Below, one piece after another: positions 26,501-38,090 of a DNA stretch of 64,000 bases; position 1 is the first letter of the stretch; the number at the start of each line of letters is the position of its first letter. Under the pieces are notes generated by a model. That model saw only the letters and a program-made list of their open reading frames with translations. It ran no database searches and was not told the origin of the DNA. Source of the stretch: Primula veris (lineage: Eukaryota > Streptophyta > Magnoliopsida > Ericales > Primulaceae); NCBI GenBank assembly GCA_963682055.1, contig OY821746.1, positions 19,023,992-19,087,991 on the forward strand. The letters are read 5' to 3'. Position numbers and translations under genes: made by a program.

Positions 26501-29176
26501 AACAAATCGGGCAAGCGAAAATTTCATTCTTGGATTTGTTTTCATTCTCAGTTATAGGCTCCTGGAAAAGGGAATAGCTGTCAGGTGAAAATAAGCCAAG
26601 CAAAAAACACTGGTATGTAAGAAAGTTAAAACAAAGAGAGTAACCATTCTTGAACTTCAGAACAGGCAAATCGCAATGTTATGCGTGTGTTCATAGATAT
26701 TTGCACAATTAGTATAAGGTGCGGTCACATACGTTAGGTAGATATTAATGAGTGTAAAACAACAGAACTGCCGCTTCTCAATTGCCACAAAAGTATCGTT
26801 CTGCAACCATGATCCCAATTTTTTACTGTTAAGATGTTTATAATTACTTTCCTCTAGCAGTTTATCACTTTTCAGATTCTTCTCATATACCCTTTTCTGG
26901 AATGGAAAACAGCAAAAATGGGGAACAATGCCCTTAAGAACCTAAATTATTGGCTGATGAAGAATAGCCTCACTCAAGACAATACGCCTATCACCGTCAT
27001 TTATACTTGTTTTTTCTTTGAAGAAAATAAGAAATATGAAAGGCTAGGCCAATAACAGCGTCAGTAAGGGAGTGTAAGAGCAACTAAAATTTTCTGAAAA
27101 AAACATGGTGTAATCTATAAAAAAGTAACTTTCATATGTTAGGCACTACATTAGACGATCGGGACAAGCGATGCAGATCTTTAGGCCAGTCCTTTTACAG
27201 TAATGACTACGTAATATTGTAAGATGTCAAACAGTAATGCTAAAAGTACTCAAAATTATGTCCTTGAAAACGTTTCAATTGAAGTGGCAAGAGGCCCACT
27301 TATATCATAAGTGGTTCCAATCTACTCCAGATAAATCACGTTTACAAAAGTATGAACTAATATTTAGGATGAAGAGCTTGTGATTAACACAAGAACAAAA
27401 ATAAGAGAATAATTTGAGGCATACATAAAATACAACAAGCTGAGCTTGCCTAACAGAACTTTTAGTTCTTGCCAACAACGAAGTTCATGGAACGAAATTG
27501 CGAGTCTATAAGAATGTTGAATTCTGTGTAATATTTCAAAATAAGCCAGTGACATTTTATTTTCACTCCACATGCCGAACATAACTCTAAATCTCCGGAA
27601 AGAATAACAATGATGGTTTGGCACCACAAAGTTTTGTGACAGATATTATATTTTGTGCTCAATTGGACTTTAGTTTTTGTAAAAAAACATTGTTGTTTTT
27701 TAGGAAACCCGATATTTTGTACTACTATTACTTAGTGCAGTTGTGGTATATTATTCCTGCAAAACAAGATCCTATCTAGGGCCGAAACAAGCCCTTTTTA
27801 GGCAAAAACAACTTGAAAGGGTAACAAAAAAGAGACCAATATTAAAAAATTAAAACATGAACGGAAATTACCGAAAATATAACAAATATATATGCTACGT
27901 AGAATTTAACTATTATAATAATGGGAGAATCATTGATTAGTATATTAAAAATATTAATATCCCAAAACTCACATTCTCAACTCTTATTTAAGATTTGGTA
28001 CATATCAAGCATCATTAAACATCAAAGTTAAAAACAATGAGTAAAAACAAGTACTATCGTGTAACATATGTACCTAAGAGCATGTTTAACGGGGTATTGG
28101 TTTAAAGTGTTGGTTTAACTTAAGTTTTGGGTGTTGGTTTGTGGGGAGTGACGGGTCAAGTTTATTGGTGTGCTGGTTTAGGTGTTGGTTTAAGTTTTGA
28201 ATGTGAATGTAATTACTAAATAGATCATAACAGTTTTGAACGTAATAGTAAATAGGTCATAACAGTTATCATTGTAATCAAAACTAAATAATTGACAACT
28301 AAAAAACTATAAATTTAAGATTTTGTGTAATATAAGATAATATAAAAATAAAAACATTGTTTTATTACGTTAATGCATTTAAGATTATGAGTATTTAAAT
28401 AAAAAGGATATTCACAAAAAAAAAATTATTCAAAGATTTGTTACAAAGATTGGTTATAATTTTTTGAAACTACATGGACTGGTATGTGTCATTAAATAAG
28501 GGTCGGACTTGTTTTAATTTGTAGTTACAGACTTGTCAATAAGTTTCTGAAGGATACAGGGACTATTATTGTAGTTCTAAATGATCCATTTCTATTTTTT
28601 AATTAAACTTAAAAATATAGGGACTGATCTGTATACAGGGATCAGTCATGTATTATTACAGGAAAACAAAAACAGAGAAGAGAGAGATAGCGGAGCGATG
28701 GGGGGGGGGGGGGGGGGGGGGGAGCCAAATTCTGCAGCAACGGCAGCCGCAACCAACCACCAATAAAGGTGGACTGCCTACCGTACGGAGCTCCGCCCAC
28801 CGCAGCCAACAATCGATAAACATGCTCTAAGTTAAAAAGATATTTTAACCATGCATTTTTTATAACTAAGTCTGAAATTTATGTACTAAAATCTAAATGA
28901 TCAGTTTCCCTGTAATATAATATACGTTTAATAAAAATCACAGTTTCAAAATCGCACTATTTTCCAATATATGTGTGTAGAACTAGAAGAGAGAGATAGA
29001 GAGAGTACCGGTTGTAGAACAAAGGCACGGACCATGAAACGAGTTGGAGGTTGGATACTAAATAAGTGTGGAAATGGACTAAATTGAGAAGTTCGAGAAA
29101 TTGAAGGCCATTTTGGTAATAAACTCACACAGTTCTTCAGGGGATGACTTGAAGTGAAAGAACAACAGACATTCAT
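23574..29176 (-). CDS. Plastid UbiE/MenG-type SAM-dependent methyltransferase, At1g78140/At2g41040-like
   Basis: 345 residues in 8 exons: 29009-29176, 26461-26561, 26208-26348, 25807-25888, 25407-25600, 25208-25319, 24424-24528, 23574-23708; phases agree at every junction. Exon 1 encodes a Ser/Pro/basic-rich, acid-free leader typical of a chloroplast transit peptide. Exons 2-3 hold a four-cysteine knuckle: C73/C76 (FACPICYEPL) and C100/C103 (FKCEKCNKSY). Exon 5 carries the SAM-binding motif LVDVSCGSGLF (about 180-190) followed by IAMDFSENMLRQC. Exon 6 has the post-I segment DVSRLPFKSGSIDAVHAG. The C-terminus is SFIMFSAQKP. Family members are annotated as uncharacterised chloroplast methyltransferases, some in plastoglobules; the substrate is not known. 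Intron 1 is 2.4 kb and hosts a Harbinger-type MITE. Exon 8 has a CAGCAGCAG tandem acceptor. Exon 1 rests on phase and composition and is the least certain. Confidence 0.9.
24681..24905. mobile_element. Degenerate Stowaway-like MITE in a methyltransferase intron
   Basis: The left end CTCCCTCTGTTCTCATT follows TA. An inverted counterpart (gtgcaattttg ... tagagaacag) lies 200 bp on. Ends are eroded, so the borders are approximate. Confidence 0.4.
28078..28827. mobile_element. PIF/Harbinger-type MITE (750 bp) in methyltransferase intron 1
   Basis: It starts GAGCATGTTTAAC and ends in the inverse, ATAAACATGCTC. It is flanked by the 3-bp duplication TAA (28075-28077, 28828-28830), the TWA target of PIF/Harbinger. 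No transposase coding sequence. A 23-base G homopolymer sits at 28700-28722. Confidence 0.75.
28700..28722 (+). repeat. 23-base poly-G run
   Basis: Uninterrupted guanines inside the Harbinger-type MITE. In the methyltransferase transcript, read from the minus strand, it is a C tract within intron 1. Confidence 0.95.
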
Positions 29177-29228
29177 TTTTTATGTATTTAGTAGGCTTAC
29201 TTTGAGTTTAGTTTAGTTTAGTTTATAG

Positions 29229-29230
<2 letters not shown>

Positions 29231-29263
<33 letters not shown>
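29231..29263 (-). repeat. (GA)n tract just upstream of the methyltransferase start
   Basis: (CT)16 on the plus strand reads (GA)n on the coding strand, 55-87 bp upstream of the ATG at 29176. GA/CT tracts near transcription starts are common in plant promoters and leaders. Length polymorphism is likely. Confidence 0.85.
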
Positions 29264-29267
<4 letters not shown>

Positions 29268-29269
29268 CG

Positions 29270-30117
29270 CACGCACAAATTATTCCTGTAGTTTGGCTAA
29301 ACTACCTTTTTGGCTCTCTAAGTTTGGAAATCAATTGTATAAATAAACAACCTCCATGCTTTTTTTCTTTTTTTTAAAAAAAAAATTGTTGTTTATATTA
29401 CTTCAACACCCCTATAATTACAAAATATATAACCATGAGATTCAATCTCACCCACGTTCAAATTCTAGTTCCGGCACTACTATTCTAACTTTATAACTCG
29501 TAAAAAAACTGAAAATTTTCTACATGGACTTCAGTCTCCTAACTTGACGGAAGCCTAGATTTACCATTGAATTGAATGATGTAGTTTGGTCCATTCGAGC
29601 ATATTTAGCAGTGGTGTTGATATCGTTCTCCGATATTAATTCACAAAAAATTATAAGGAATTGATTTTCGAGATATGTATTTAAGAGACATCTCACAAAA
29701 AAATATATCGGTGGTTTTGATGTCGTTCCTGGGTATTAACTCACAAACAAAACTCTAAAGGCTCACCGTTAAATATGTTCTCAAGAGACTAATTATGTAA
29801 ACTATCGATTAAGAAAACTTAATTACATGCAGGACCTGGTTCTAGTGTGATTTATAATATTCCGACTGTTTAAGTGTCAATAATTTAAAAGACGTCGATT
29901 TTTTTTATAAAAAAAAGTCGTTACAAGGTAAAATAGTTTCTCATCTTTTTAAGTTCGGTTTTGTGTTATTGACATTTTTTTATTATATTATGATTAATGT
30001 TCCATAGCAGTTGTTTTATAATAATACTTTATCATGTAATTTTTCGTATAAAGTTGAATACTTGCCAACATTTAACTAGATCGGAGAGCGAGATTACTCG
30101 GAACGACGCTAATTAGT
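29270..30117. other. Intergenic upstream of the methyltransferase gene
   Basis: Nothing coding recognised. Some stretches (tagtttggctaaactacctt, 29290-29309; and 29560-29600) resemble ends of small plant repeats. Confidence 0.35.
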
Positions 30118-30120
30118 TGA

Positions 30121-30313
30121 CACTACAAAAAATATGTACAAATAGCTATGCGAATTGTGACGGATTTTTTTCTGGTGAGTTTATTAGATACGATTTTTAT
30201 AACGGGTTTGTGAAAATACAATCAATTTGTGACAGATTTGTGACAAGATAATCCATTTATGAGAGATACGTGTCAGATTTTGATTCTAAAAAAATCAACA
30301 TAATTTTGTAGTG
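30121..30313. mobile_element. CACTA-like MITE (193 bp)
   Basis: Perfect 10-bp inverted termini, CACTACAAAA ... TTTTGTAGTG, with a 3-bp target duplication TGA (30118-30120, 30314-30316). The interior has repeated tttgtgacagattt words. Same type as 8446-8628 but only loosely similar inside. Confidence 0.85.
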
Positions 30314-30482
30314 TGACAAGGTTTATTTATTTGAATTAAGTACTGTTTGAGGGACTGAATCTGTCTATTTTTTCAAACATCGGGACTATTTCCATTCCAA
30401 ATGATATTTACTGTACTCAAATTAAGTTGTGCAAGGATACTGTTGGTGGTGTTTTCATCTGCGTGGACACAGAGACACCAAG

Positions 30483-32212
30483 GGGGCTGTCTCTTTTGAG
30501 CAGTCATTTCACTGAAATGAGACCCCATATTGCTCATTTACGCAGATGACCTGGTTAAAAACTAGGTCCACGTCACATCTTATTTTTATTTATTTTTTCA
30601 ATTTATTCCACTAAATTTTATTACAAAATAAATAACTCTAACACCACTTCATTACATCTCATTACACTTCATTTATTTACAAAATAAATAAATTTACCCA
30701 CTCTATCACACTATTAATTAATACATTCCTCTGCTTTTTTTTCCACTCAAACTAAATATAAAATTAAAATATTTTATAATCATAATATTATATCAAGTTA
30801 ACACTTTCAAGTAATTTATATTTTACACTTTTTTATTTATTAATTTTGTTACTTCCGAGAAAATAATTAAATCAAATAATGCCCAATATGTACCACTTTT
30901 GAAATTATATTACTCCTAGCTACCTCCATAATTTCATATTTACTATATCTACCACTTTTTAATTATTTACTTTATTTACCAAAACGCCATACACATATTT
31001 CATAAAAAATGGAAAAAAAACACATAAAATTATATAAAAATGCAAAAAAAATATCAAAAAAAATGAAAAAAAATCACAAAAAATGAAAAATAAAAAAAAA
31101 ATCATAAAGAAAATAAAAAAAACAAATGAAAAAATCACAAAATTTTAAAAAAATTACAAAAAAAATAAAAAATTTTATAAAAAATCACAAAAATCACAAA
31201 ATATTATAAAAATAAAAAAAAATAAAAAATTTATAAAAAATGAAAAAAATCACAAAAATGAAAAAAAAAATAACAAAAAATAACAAAAAAAATGAAAAAA
31301 ATTATAAAAGATGAAAAAAATATTATAAAAATAATAAAAAATTTATAAAAAATGAAAAAAATCACAAAAAATTATTAAAAAAATCACAAAAATCCCAAAA
31401 TTATAAAAAATTATATATTTTTTGTAATTTTTTAAAAAGTTTATGGTTTTTTAATTTTTTTATAATTGTTTTATTGTGATTTTTGTTATTTTTTTTATAA
31501 TGTTTTGTGATTTTTTGTGAATTTTGTGATTTTTTTTAAATTTTTTTTATTTTTTATATAATTTTTTCGTTTTTTTCATTTTTTTGATTTTTTTATTTTT
31601 TTTATTTTTTTTTATTTTTTTTTTATTTTTTGTGATTTTTTATAAGTTTTTATAATTTTTTATGATTTTTTGTGATTTTTTTCATTTTTATAAATTTTTT
31701 GTAATGAAAACCCTACACGCCATTATTTTATTCCACTTTTACAAGTTAACCGGGTTAACTTGAAAGTGGTTAAATATGGGCAGATAAAGGTGGAAGAAAA
31801 TAATGACGTGTAGGGTTTTTGGGGACAATTTAATTATTTACTCGGAATTAACAAAATTAATAAATAAAAAAGTGCAAAATATAAATTAATTGAAAGTGTT
31901 AAATTGATATAATATTATGATTATAAAATATTTTAATTTTGTATTTAGTTTGAGTGGAAAAAAAAACAGAGGAATGTATTAATTAATAGTGTGATAGAGT
32001 GGGTAAATTTATTTATTTTGTAAATAAATGAAGTGTAATGAGATGTAATGAAGTGGTGTTAGAGTTATTTATTTTGTAATAAAATTTAGTGGAATGAATT
32101 GAAAAAATAAATAAAAATAAGATGTGACGTGGACCTGATTTTTAACCAGATCCTCAAATAAGTAAAATGAAGACTCAGATGAGTAATCTGAGTCCTCAAA
32201 AGAGAATCTCCC
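30483..32212. mobile_element. Non-autonomous Mutator-like element with long inverted arms (1.73 kb)
   Basis: A 9-bp target duplication GACACCAAG (30474-30482, 32213-32221) flanks it, the Mutator size. The ends pair: ggggctgtctcttttgag on the left against gggagattctcttttgag read inward from the right. The complementarity continues for some 400 bp (e.g. aggtccacgtcacatctta paired with its complement near 32120). The centre (31000-31690) is low-complexity A-rich DNA followed by T-rich DNA, so almost the whole element can fold back. No coding region. Confidence 0.88.
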
Positions 32213-32221
32213 GACACCAAG

Positions 32222-33030
32222 TACTTCGTGAGTTATAGACTTTGTACTGATTTTGATTTTTAAAATAGAAGGAAAAAAAAAAAGTCTAATTCCCTTTGTT
32301 TGTTGGAAGTGTTTTTTTTTTCTATTACTGAAAAATCTGAATCCACCTCAAAACCGTAAATTTGAATTACCAATTTTGACCGTTGACTCAATTTTCTTTT
32401 GATATTTTGAAAAAAAAATTCAAAAAAATCATAAAACTCATAAAATTATAAAACTTGGTTTTATAAGTTGTAAACTGAGTTTCAAAATTTACAAAGTCAT
32501 TTTTTTATTTTTTATGATTTTTTGTCTCTATATAAAAAAAACTTAATGGAAAATGTCAATGAGCTTCTAAATTTACGAAGTATAGTTTTAAAAATAAAAC
32601 TCAGGTTTTGACTATTTTTATTATTTTGGCCTTTTTTAAAACCTTTTTGTTTAGAGATTTTTGTGAAAACATAGAAAATTTGTAAAAAATAATTATTGTT
32701 TCTTTAAATTTTTTTTGTAAAACTCTGACTATTTTTATTGTTTGTTTTGGTTTTTTTTGCAATTAGATTGGATCACAAGTGCAAAATATGACACATACGC
32801 TGTAACCGTACAAAAGCTCAACATTTCTGCTTTTAAAAATTCTACCAACTACCAGGTCAAGCGTTTAGTCTGGTCGGAATAAGTTACTTAGGGGTATTAA
32901 ACTGGATGAGCATGAAAAAAATTCAACTTATTTTCCTGTAATTTGCTACCAAACAAGTTCTAATTTCAAACGGTTAGGGTCATAGAAGCTCAGCCACAAA
33001 ATACCAGCACTATGTTATCTAATATCACCA
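32222..33030. other. Intergenic/promoter region of the At4g14100-like gene
   Basis: AT-rich with homopolymer patches. No repeat termini or coding sequence recognised. Confidence 0.4.
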
Positions 33031-33038
33031 TTTATAAG
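33031..33038 (+). promoter_or_regulatory. Probable TATA box of the At4g14100-like gene
   Basis: TTTATAAG. A TATA box here puts transcription start near 33060, after the ATG at 33040 but before the ATG at 33085. This favours the latter as the start codon. Confidence 0.45.
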
Positions 33039-33084
33039 AATGAAAACCATTAATAAACAGGACAAAAGGCATAGAGACGAAAAA

Positions 33085-34240
33085 ATGACGAAACTCAAAG
33101 GCTATCTATATGTTGCAATACTCACTCTACAAGTACATATAACTATATTTAAGTCCATTGCAACTCAACCATACAATCCAACCCCCATTCCTCAACCATG
33201 GCCTCACCAATTCCATGCACTCCTCTACATGAATCTATCGTCGACAAAGCTTCAAATAAGCAACTTGTATTACGATTGGGATAAGAAACTAAATGTTAAC
33301 CTATTTCAAAAGCAACTAGGAGAGTTGTTATATGGTATAGAATGGAACAACGGTACAACGTTTTACTATACGTTAGGTGATAATGCCACATGCAGGATTT
33401 TGCAGACAGAGGTTGGGGTCTTGAGGCCGGATTTTCTTGATGACGCGAAATACCTTGGGACAACTGTTACGGATGGGATTTTGTGTAATGTGTGGGATAA
33501 GTTGGATTTTATTTGGTACTATGAGGATGTGGAGACTAAGGTGCCGGTTCGTTGGGACTTCTATGATGGTAAAATGTTTTTACTTATCTTCATTCGTTGT
33601 TTCAAGAACTTACTTTTAGTTTTCTGAAAATGATAGTAAGTGCTATCAAATAGGGTCTGCCTTTAGTTGTGAATTAGATACGACCATTTCAGCTAGGATT
33701 TTTTATGTCATAGAAAAAATAACCACAAGCTATAAAACCTTCAACCAAACATAGAACAAGAGACCTCCATTTGGAAGTATGATTGGTGTTTATAGTATAC
33801 TGTTCACAAATAAGTAGATGTTCGAGTGATTATATGGGTTCTAAGCTAGCTGTCGCCTACTGATTCTGGCACTTGTTACATAGAATTAAGAACAATTATC
33901 TAGCCAACCGCTAAGAATTAGTCAAATAGTATATCACCTTACTTATGATTCTATACCAGAAAAGAATAAATTTTATGGACAGATTGCACAAAAGCCAATA
34001 TGGCTGATCTGACAAATTGATACTTGGAATTGTGTGGTCCTGTAGTTGATTCAATTTCCCACTGACTTAGATACCGTATTTATAACATAAATATGCAAAT
34101 CCTAAAAATTGTTACTTGCAGGAATTTCTACACATGTGATCACTTTCGAGTTTGGGGCTGTACTCTTGGACTATTCAATTACTCAAGCCCCTGCATATTG
34201 TTTTGGTGATCAGGTTCAAAAAGTTGATAATGTTGAATAA
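33085..34240 (+). CDS. Secreted plant protein of unknown function, At4g14100-like
   Basis: Two exons: 33085-33568 (donor GATG|GTAAAA) and 34122-34240 (acceptor TTGCAG), joined in phase 1, 200 residues. The N-terminus MTKLKGYLYVAILTLQVHIT is a signal peptide. The mature part begins near QPYNPTPIPQPWPHQFHALL and carries the family blocks LYYDWDKKLN, GELLYGIEWNNGT, VGVLRPDFLD, CNVWDKLDFIWYYEDVETK (exon 1) and ITFEFGAVLLDYSITQAPAY (exon 2), ending CFGDQVQKVDNVE. The conserved cysteines (TCRI, LCNVW, YCFG) are present. Database names for this family ('transferring glycosyl groups') have no solid biochemical support that I know of. The in-frame ATG at 33040 would add 15 charged residues before the signal peptide and is less likely. 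Several conserved stretches match my memory of At4g14100 and At3g23760; function unknown. Confidence 0.85.
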
Positions 34241-34418
34241 CTCATTTGCTCAGAACAAATCGGTGTTTAAATCAAAATTCCTATGTAAATATGTAATAAA
34301 CCTTTCATTGTTAATTTTGTTATCATATTATCAATTCTAATAGGAACTATATATGTACATATTTCGGTTATAAATTCAATGACAAAAAGCAAGTAAAATA
34401 AATTTTCATATCAATTCA

Positions 34419-34701
34419 TATTACCCGACACATACACTAGTGAAATTTGTATGCCAAACGATACGAAGGTAGCAAATAAATCTAACACCATTTGCAATTT
34501 TTTCTAGCTTCAACTTTGACAAGAACAAAATTGTAAATCACTCATGAACACTGTCTCTCATATTCTCCGACACATGCACTAGTGAAATTTGTATGCCAAA
34601 AGATACGAAGGTAGCAAATAAATCCAACACCATTTGCAATTTTTTCGCTTCAACTTTGACAAGAACAAAATTGTAAATCACTCATGAACACTGTCTCTCT
34701 G
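34419..34701. repeat. Tandem duplication, two units of about 142 bp
   Basis: 34419-34560 and 34561-34701 are about 95% identical (cgacacatacactagtgaaa against cgacacatgcactagtgaaa). The right copy stops 9 bp short of the kinase stop codon, so both probably lie in that gene's 3' untranslated region, on the minus strand. Confidence 0.9.
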
Positions 34702-34709
34702 TATCTTTC

Positions 34710-37700
34710 TTACCCACGCTTCCTGATTTTCCGTTCCCCGTATTGCTTTCCATGTGACTTGCCCATCAGAACATCACTATCCAGGGGACTAAAAAGGCCA
34801 CTAGTAGTGCTGGTTTTACCATCTTCGTCATCGCTAGCTTGATCTATAGTCATTAGATCCTCTTGGTATCTGATACTTTCGAATTTTGGCTCCCTCGAAA
34901 GTGATTTAAGATCATATCCTTTTAGAAGAGCAACCACTTCCCTCATTGTAAGCCTCTTATCTGGATCACTTTGAACACACAATGCCGCTACGTTTATGGC
35001 TTGTTTCAGCTCGTTTTCGTCAAAATTCCCATGCAGCCTTGGGTCAGCAAGGTCCTTATAATTCCCTTTACATTGGGAAAAAACTTCCTTTAGCTTAAGA
35101 TAATTCATTGAATAGCTGAAACGAGAACCACACTAGTTTCCCGTCTAGATTTTAGAGTATCCCATATATACCGATGTAGTCGTACAAAAGTATCACGTAA
35201 TGATTTTTTTTACCTTTTTTTTTGTTGAAGTGTCATTTTTTGTAAATGAATATGCGTGCTTTGACGTGGATATATGGAGAGACGCACTGTTATTCCTTAA
35301 GAAAAGATTAATCACAATTTCTTTTCTTTTATTACTTCTGAAAGATGTTACATACGATTAATTATAGTTTAAACTTAAGTTTTAGATGATGTAATTATGG
35401 TATATGTACGTTAGTGTCCAATATTCTTCATGCCTGTTTAATGAAAATAAGTTTAGGCCTTGTTTGGCTGCAGTTTATGATCTTAGCTTTTAATCTTTTG
35501 GCTGAGCTTTTAAACTTTTTGTTTGGTTGAAAGCTAAGCTTTGTGGTTTTAAAGGAATAAAGTAAAAGCTTTAAGCTGGATAAACCATGGAAAAACAAGC
35601 TTATTGCTTCAGAATTTGGAAGGAAACAAGCACTTATTACTTCGTAGTCTGCCAAGATAACAAATGAATTACTCTTAATACCTGTTTCTATAAGGGGCTC
35701 TGCCCATTCGGTTATGGTTCGTTTAGCCCCACCAGGAAGGCGTTCTATTGGCTTTCTTGCAGTAATTATCTCTAATAAAAGAATTCCGAAACTATAAACA
35801 TCGCAACTTTCCGAGACTTTGCCCCACATTGCATATTCGGGTGCCAAATATCCCAAAGTGCCCTTAACACGAGTCGTCATGTGGCTAACACCATCAGGAA
35901 TTAGCTTCGCAAACCCGAAATCAGCAACAAGTGGTTCGAAATTCGAATCTAAAAGCACATTGCTTGCCTTTATGTCTCTGTGGATGATATGAGGAGAGAC
36001 CTCATAGTGCAAGTATCTACACACATCAAATAGGAAACTTATAGATGTCGGTCCTAATAATAATGTTTGATTATGGTAACTGATGGCAAGAAACAGAAAT
36101 GTTGGAAGAAAGAAATAGCATCACCATGGGGACCATTTCTTTTCCTACATTTACAAATGTTTTCTTTATTTTAAACGAGGGTACACGGGTACTCCACATC
36201 ATTTATTCTTACAGGGTTCGCCAGTCACAGCTTTTAAGCAGATAACTCAGATTGTTTTTTAGAGATTCTACAAAAGCTAGGTTCATCCATAAAGCTTCTA
36301 GCTTACTGTCCAGAAACCAGAAAACCTCAGTTTATAAGTTGATCAATCAAATTCAATCCGGTCTATTAGATGGATATAACAAAAATGGTGAGCTTCTCCA
36401 ACCAAACTGTCTGAGTGCTCTCTTTAAGTCTTTAGACACGCCGTTCGTGCAGTGGGTTCTATAATAATACTATGTTATCCTTATTCTCGTACTTTTAGGT
36501 TTGGAAATAGAAATGATCTACAAACCAAATTCATTAAAATCATTTTATGTGCCTTTCAAGTTTTTATGTTTGATGTTAAAATTTGAAAAGAGGGTTCTAG
36601 CATCTTACAAAAGGCCTTCTGCAGAGCCAAGTGCAATCTTCATTCTCTTTTTCCAATCGAGCTGCAATCTTTTAGAGAACTGGCCATGGAGATGAGAGAG
36701 AATACTGAGATTGGGCATATAATCATAAACTATGAGGCGTTGTTGAGCATCAGCACAATATCCCCTAAGACCCAACAAGTTCTTGTGCCGTACCCTCCCT
36801 AGAACTTCAACTTCCACCGCAAATTCCATCTCTGCTTTTGAATTCATTGATTTCAGTTTCTTCACTGCTATCTGATTATTAAAATAAATGATTTTTAATG
36901 ATGTGGTTTATGAGAGGAGCTATAGTATAATAGTAAAATTGAAAGCATTAAGCATGGCTCGGTCTTGGGAAACAAGAATCAAAAAGAGGTATAGACTGGC
37001 ATCTCTTGTAATCGTTTAGATCATTCATTTGTTGATATGAAGAGTTACTTATTTTTCTTCTTCTCATCTATGGATATATAAAATATACATGTCCCTAGAA
37101 CTAGAAGTATGATCTAACGGTATATATGCCATCCGAGGCTTTCTATTTCTGCTGCAGCCTGCATCAATATTTCTGTGTCTTATTCTATTGAACCTAATTC
37201 TAATTCATGATTGTCATAACTAGGGGATGCGTTAGAACTCCTGTCAGCTCATTCTTAACAGAGAGCAACCCGCGCCGATGTCGTTTTTTCTACCTCAAGG
37301 GCCAGTCATTTTAAGCCAAGTTCAATGATTTACCAATTCTTCTCGAGCACGAATTCTACGCATGTTTTAGGGAGAATGACCATTTGATGGTAGCATGTGT
37401 TCCAAAATAAGAAATTGACTTGTTTCTTTACAATTCAGTACCCAGCTAGGTACATATAAATGTCTTAACGCTCAGTTATATTAGCAACATGCAAAAACAG
37501 TTTCTAGTCATTAGTGTGGTTGATTTTCAGCACATTTTGAGAGGTATTAAACAGAATAACTTTCATTATATCTGAAAGAAGCAGGTTGTAAAAGAGAGAG
37601 ACTATTATAATTTGAAGCCTAAATTACGAGAATAGAGCTACATAAACCTGTAGTCCGTCCGAGGTTTTTCCCCAGAAGACACTGCCAAAGCCTCCTTCGC

Positions 37701-38090
37701 CAAGCAAATTTTCATCACTAAATCCATTTGTAGCCGAATGCAACTCTTTGTACGTAAATATTTTCCACGAAGTGCTTTCCCTTTTTGCAGAAACACCCCT
37801 ACATAAATGAAACAATGGATGTTGTTCAAGACGTTTTTGGATTTGACAGTGTTAACTTCCGAAGTTAAAAACTGAAATTTGTTTGAATGTTTTTATCTTA
37901 TGGCTTGGAATCAAACAACACAAGGCAATGGCACATTATTCTTATGCAAATGCCTTATCTGCAAAACATGTTAATATCTTATAGGCGTGTTTCGACAAAA
38001 TGTAAAGGAAAAAACAAGCTAGAAATAAAGAGTCAGCACATACACTTCCTCCACTTTTCGTGCACCGCAGCAACTAGCTGCAGATCCCAT
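34710..38090 (-). CDS. Receptor-like cytoplasmic kinase, PTI1-like type (At3g15890-like)
   Basis: 383 residues in 5 exons: 38044-38090, 37648-37798, 36609-36871, 35682-36016, 34710-35065; all phases agree. There is no signal peptide or membrane span. The N-terminus MGSAASCC fits N-myristoylation at Gly2 with palmitoylation of Cys7/8, so plasma-membrane attachment is expected. Kinase domain: [26 protein letters not shown] (49-54), catalytic Lys70 in [15 protein letters not shown] (166-173), DFGFAK (186-191), [30 protein letters not shown]. It is an RD kinase with a threonine-bearing activation segment ([10 protein letters not shown]). The acidic C-terminal tail ([16 protein letters not shown]) ends in a basic cluster. 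At3g15890 is named a PTI1-like tyrosine kinase, but the residues are those of a Ser/Thr kinase. Upstream partners are not evident here. Confidence 0.93.

Noticed and set aside
27364..27662. Two overlapping minus readings of 66-87 codons
   Set aside because: They lie inside intron 1 of the methyltransferase gene. Composition is intronic and no family resemblance was seen.
28581..28830. Gly-rich reading through the G23 run
   Set aside because: The glycines come from the homopolymer inside a MITE, and frame depends on its exact length.
33040..33084. First in-frame ATG as the start of the At4g14100-like protein
   Set aside because: It sits only a few bases after the likely TATA box and adds charged residues ahead of the signal peptide.
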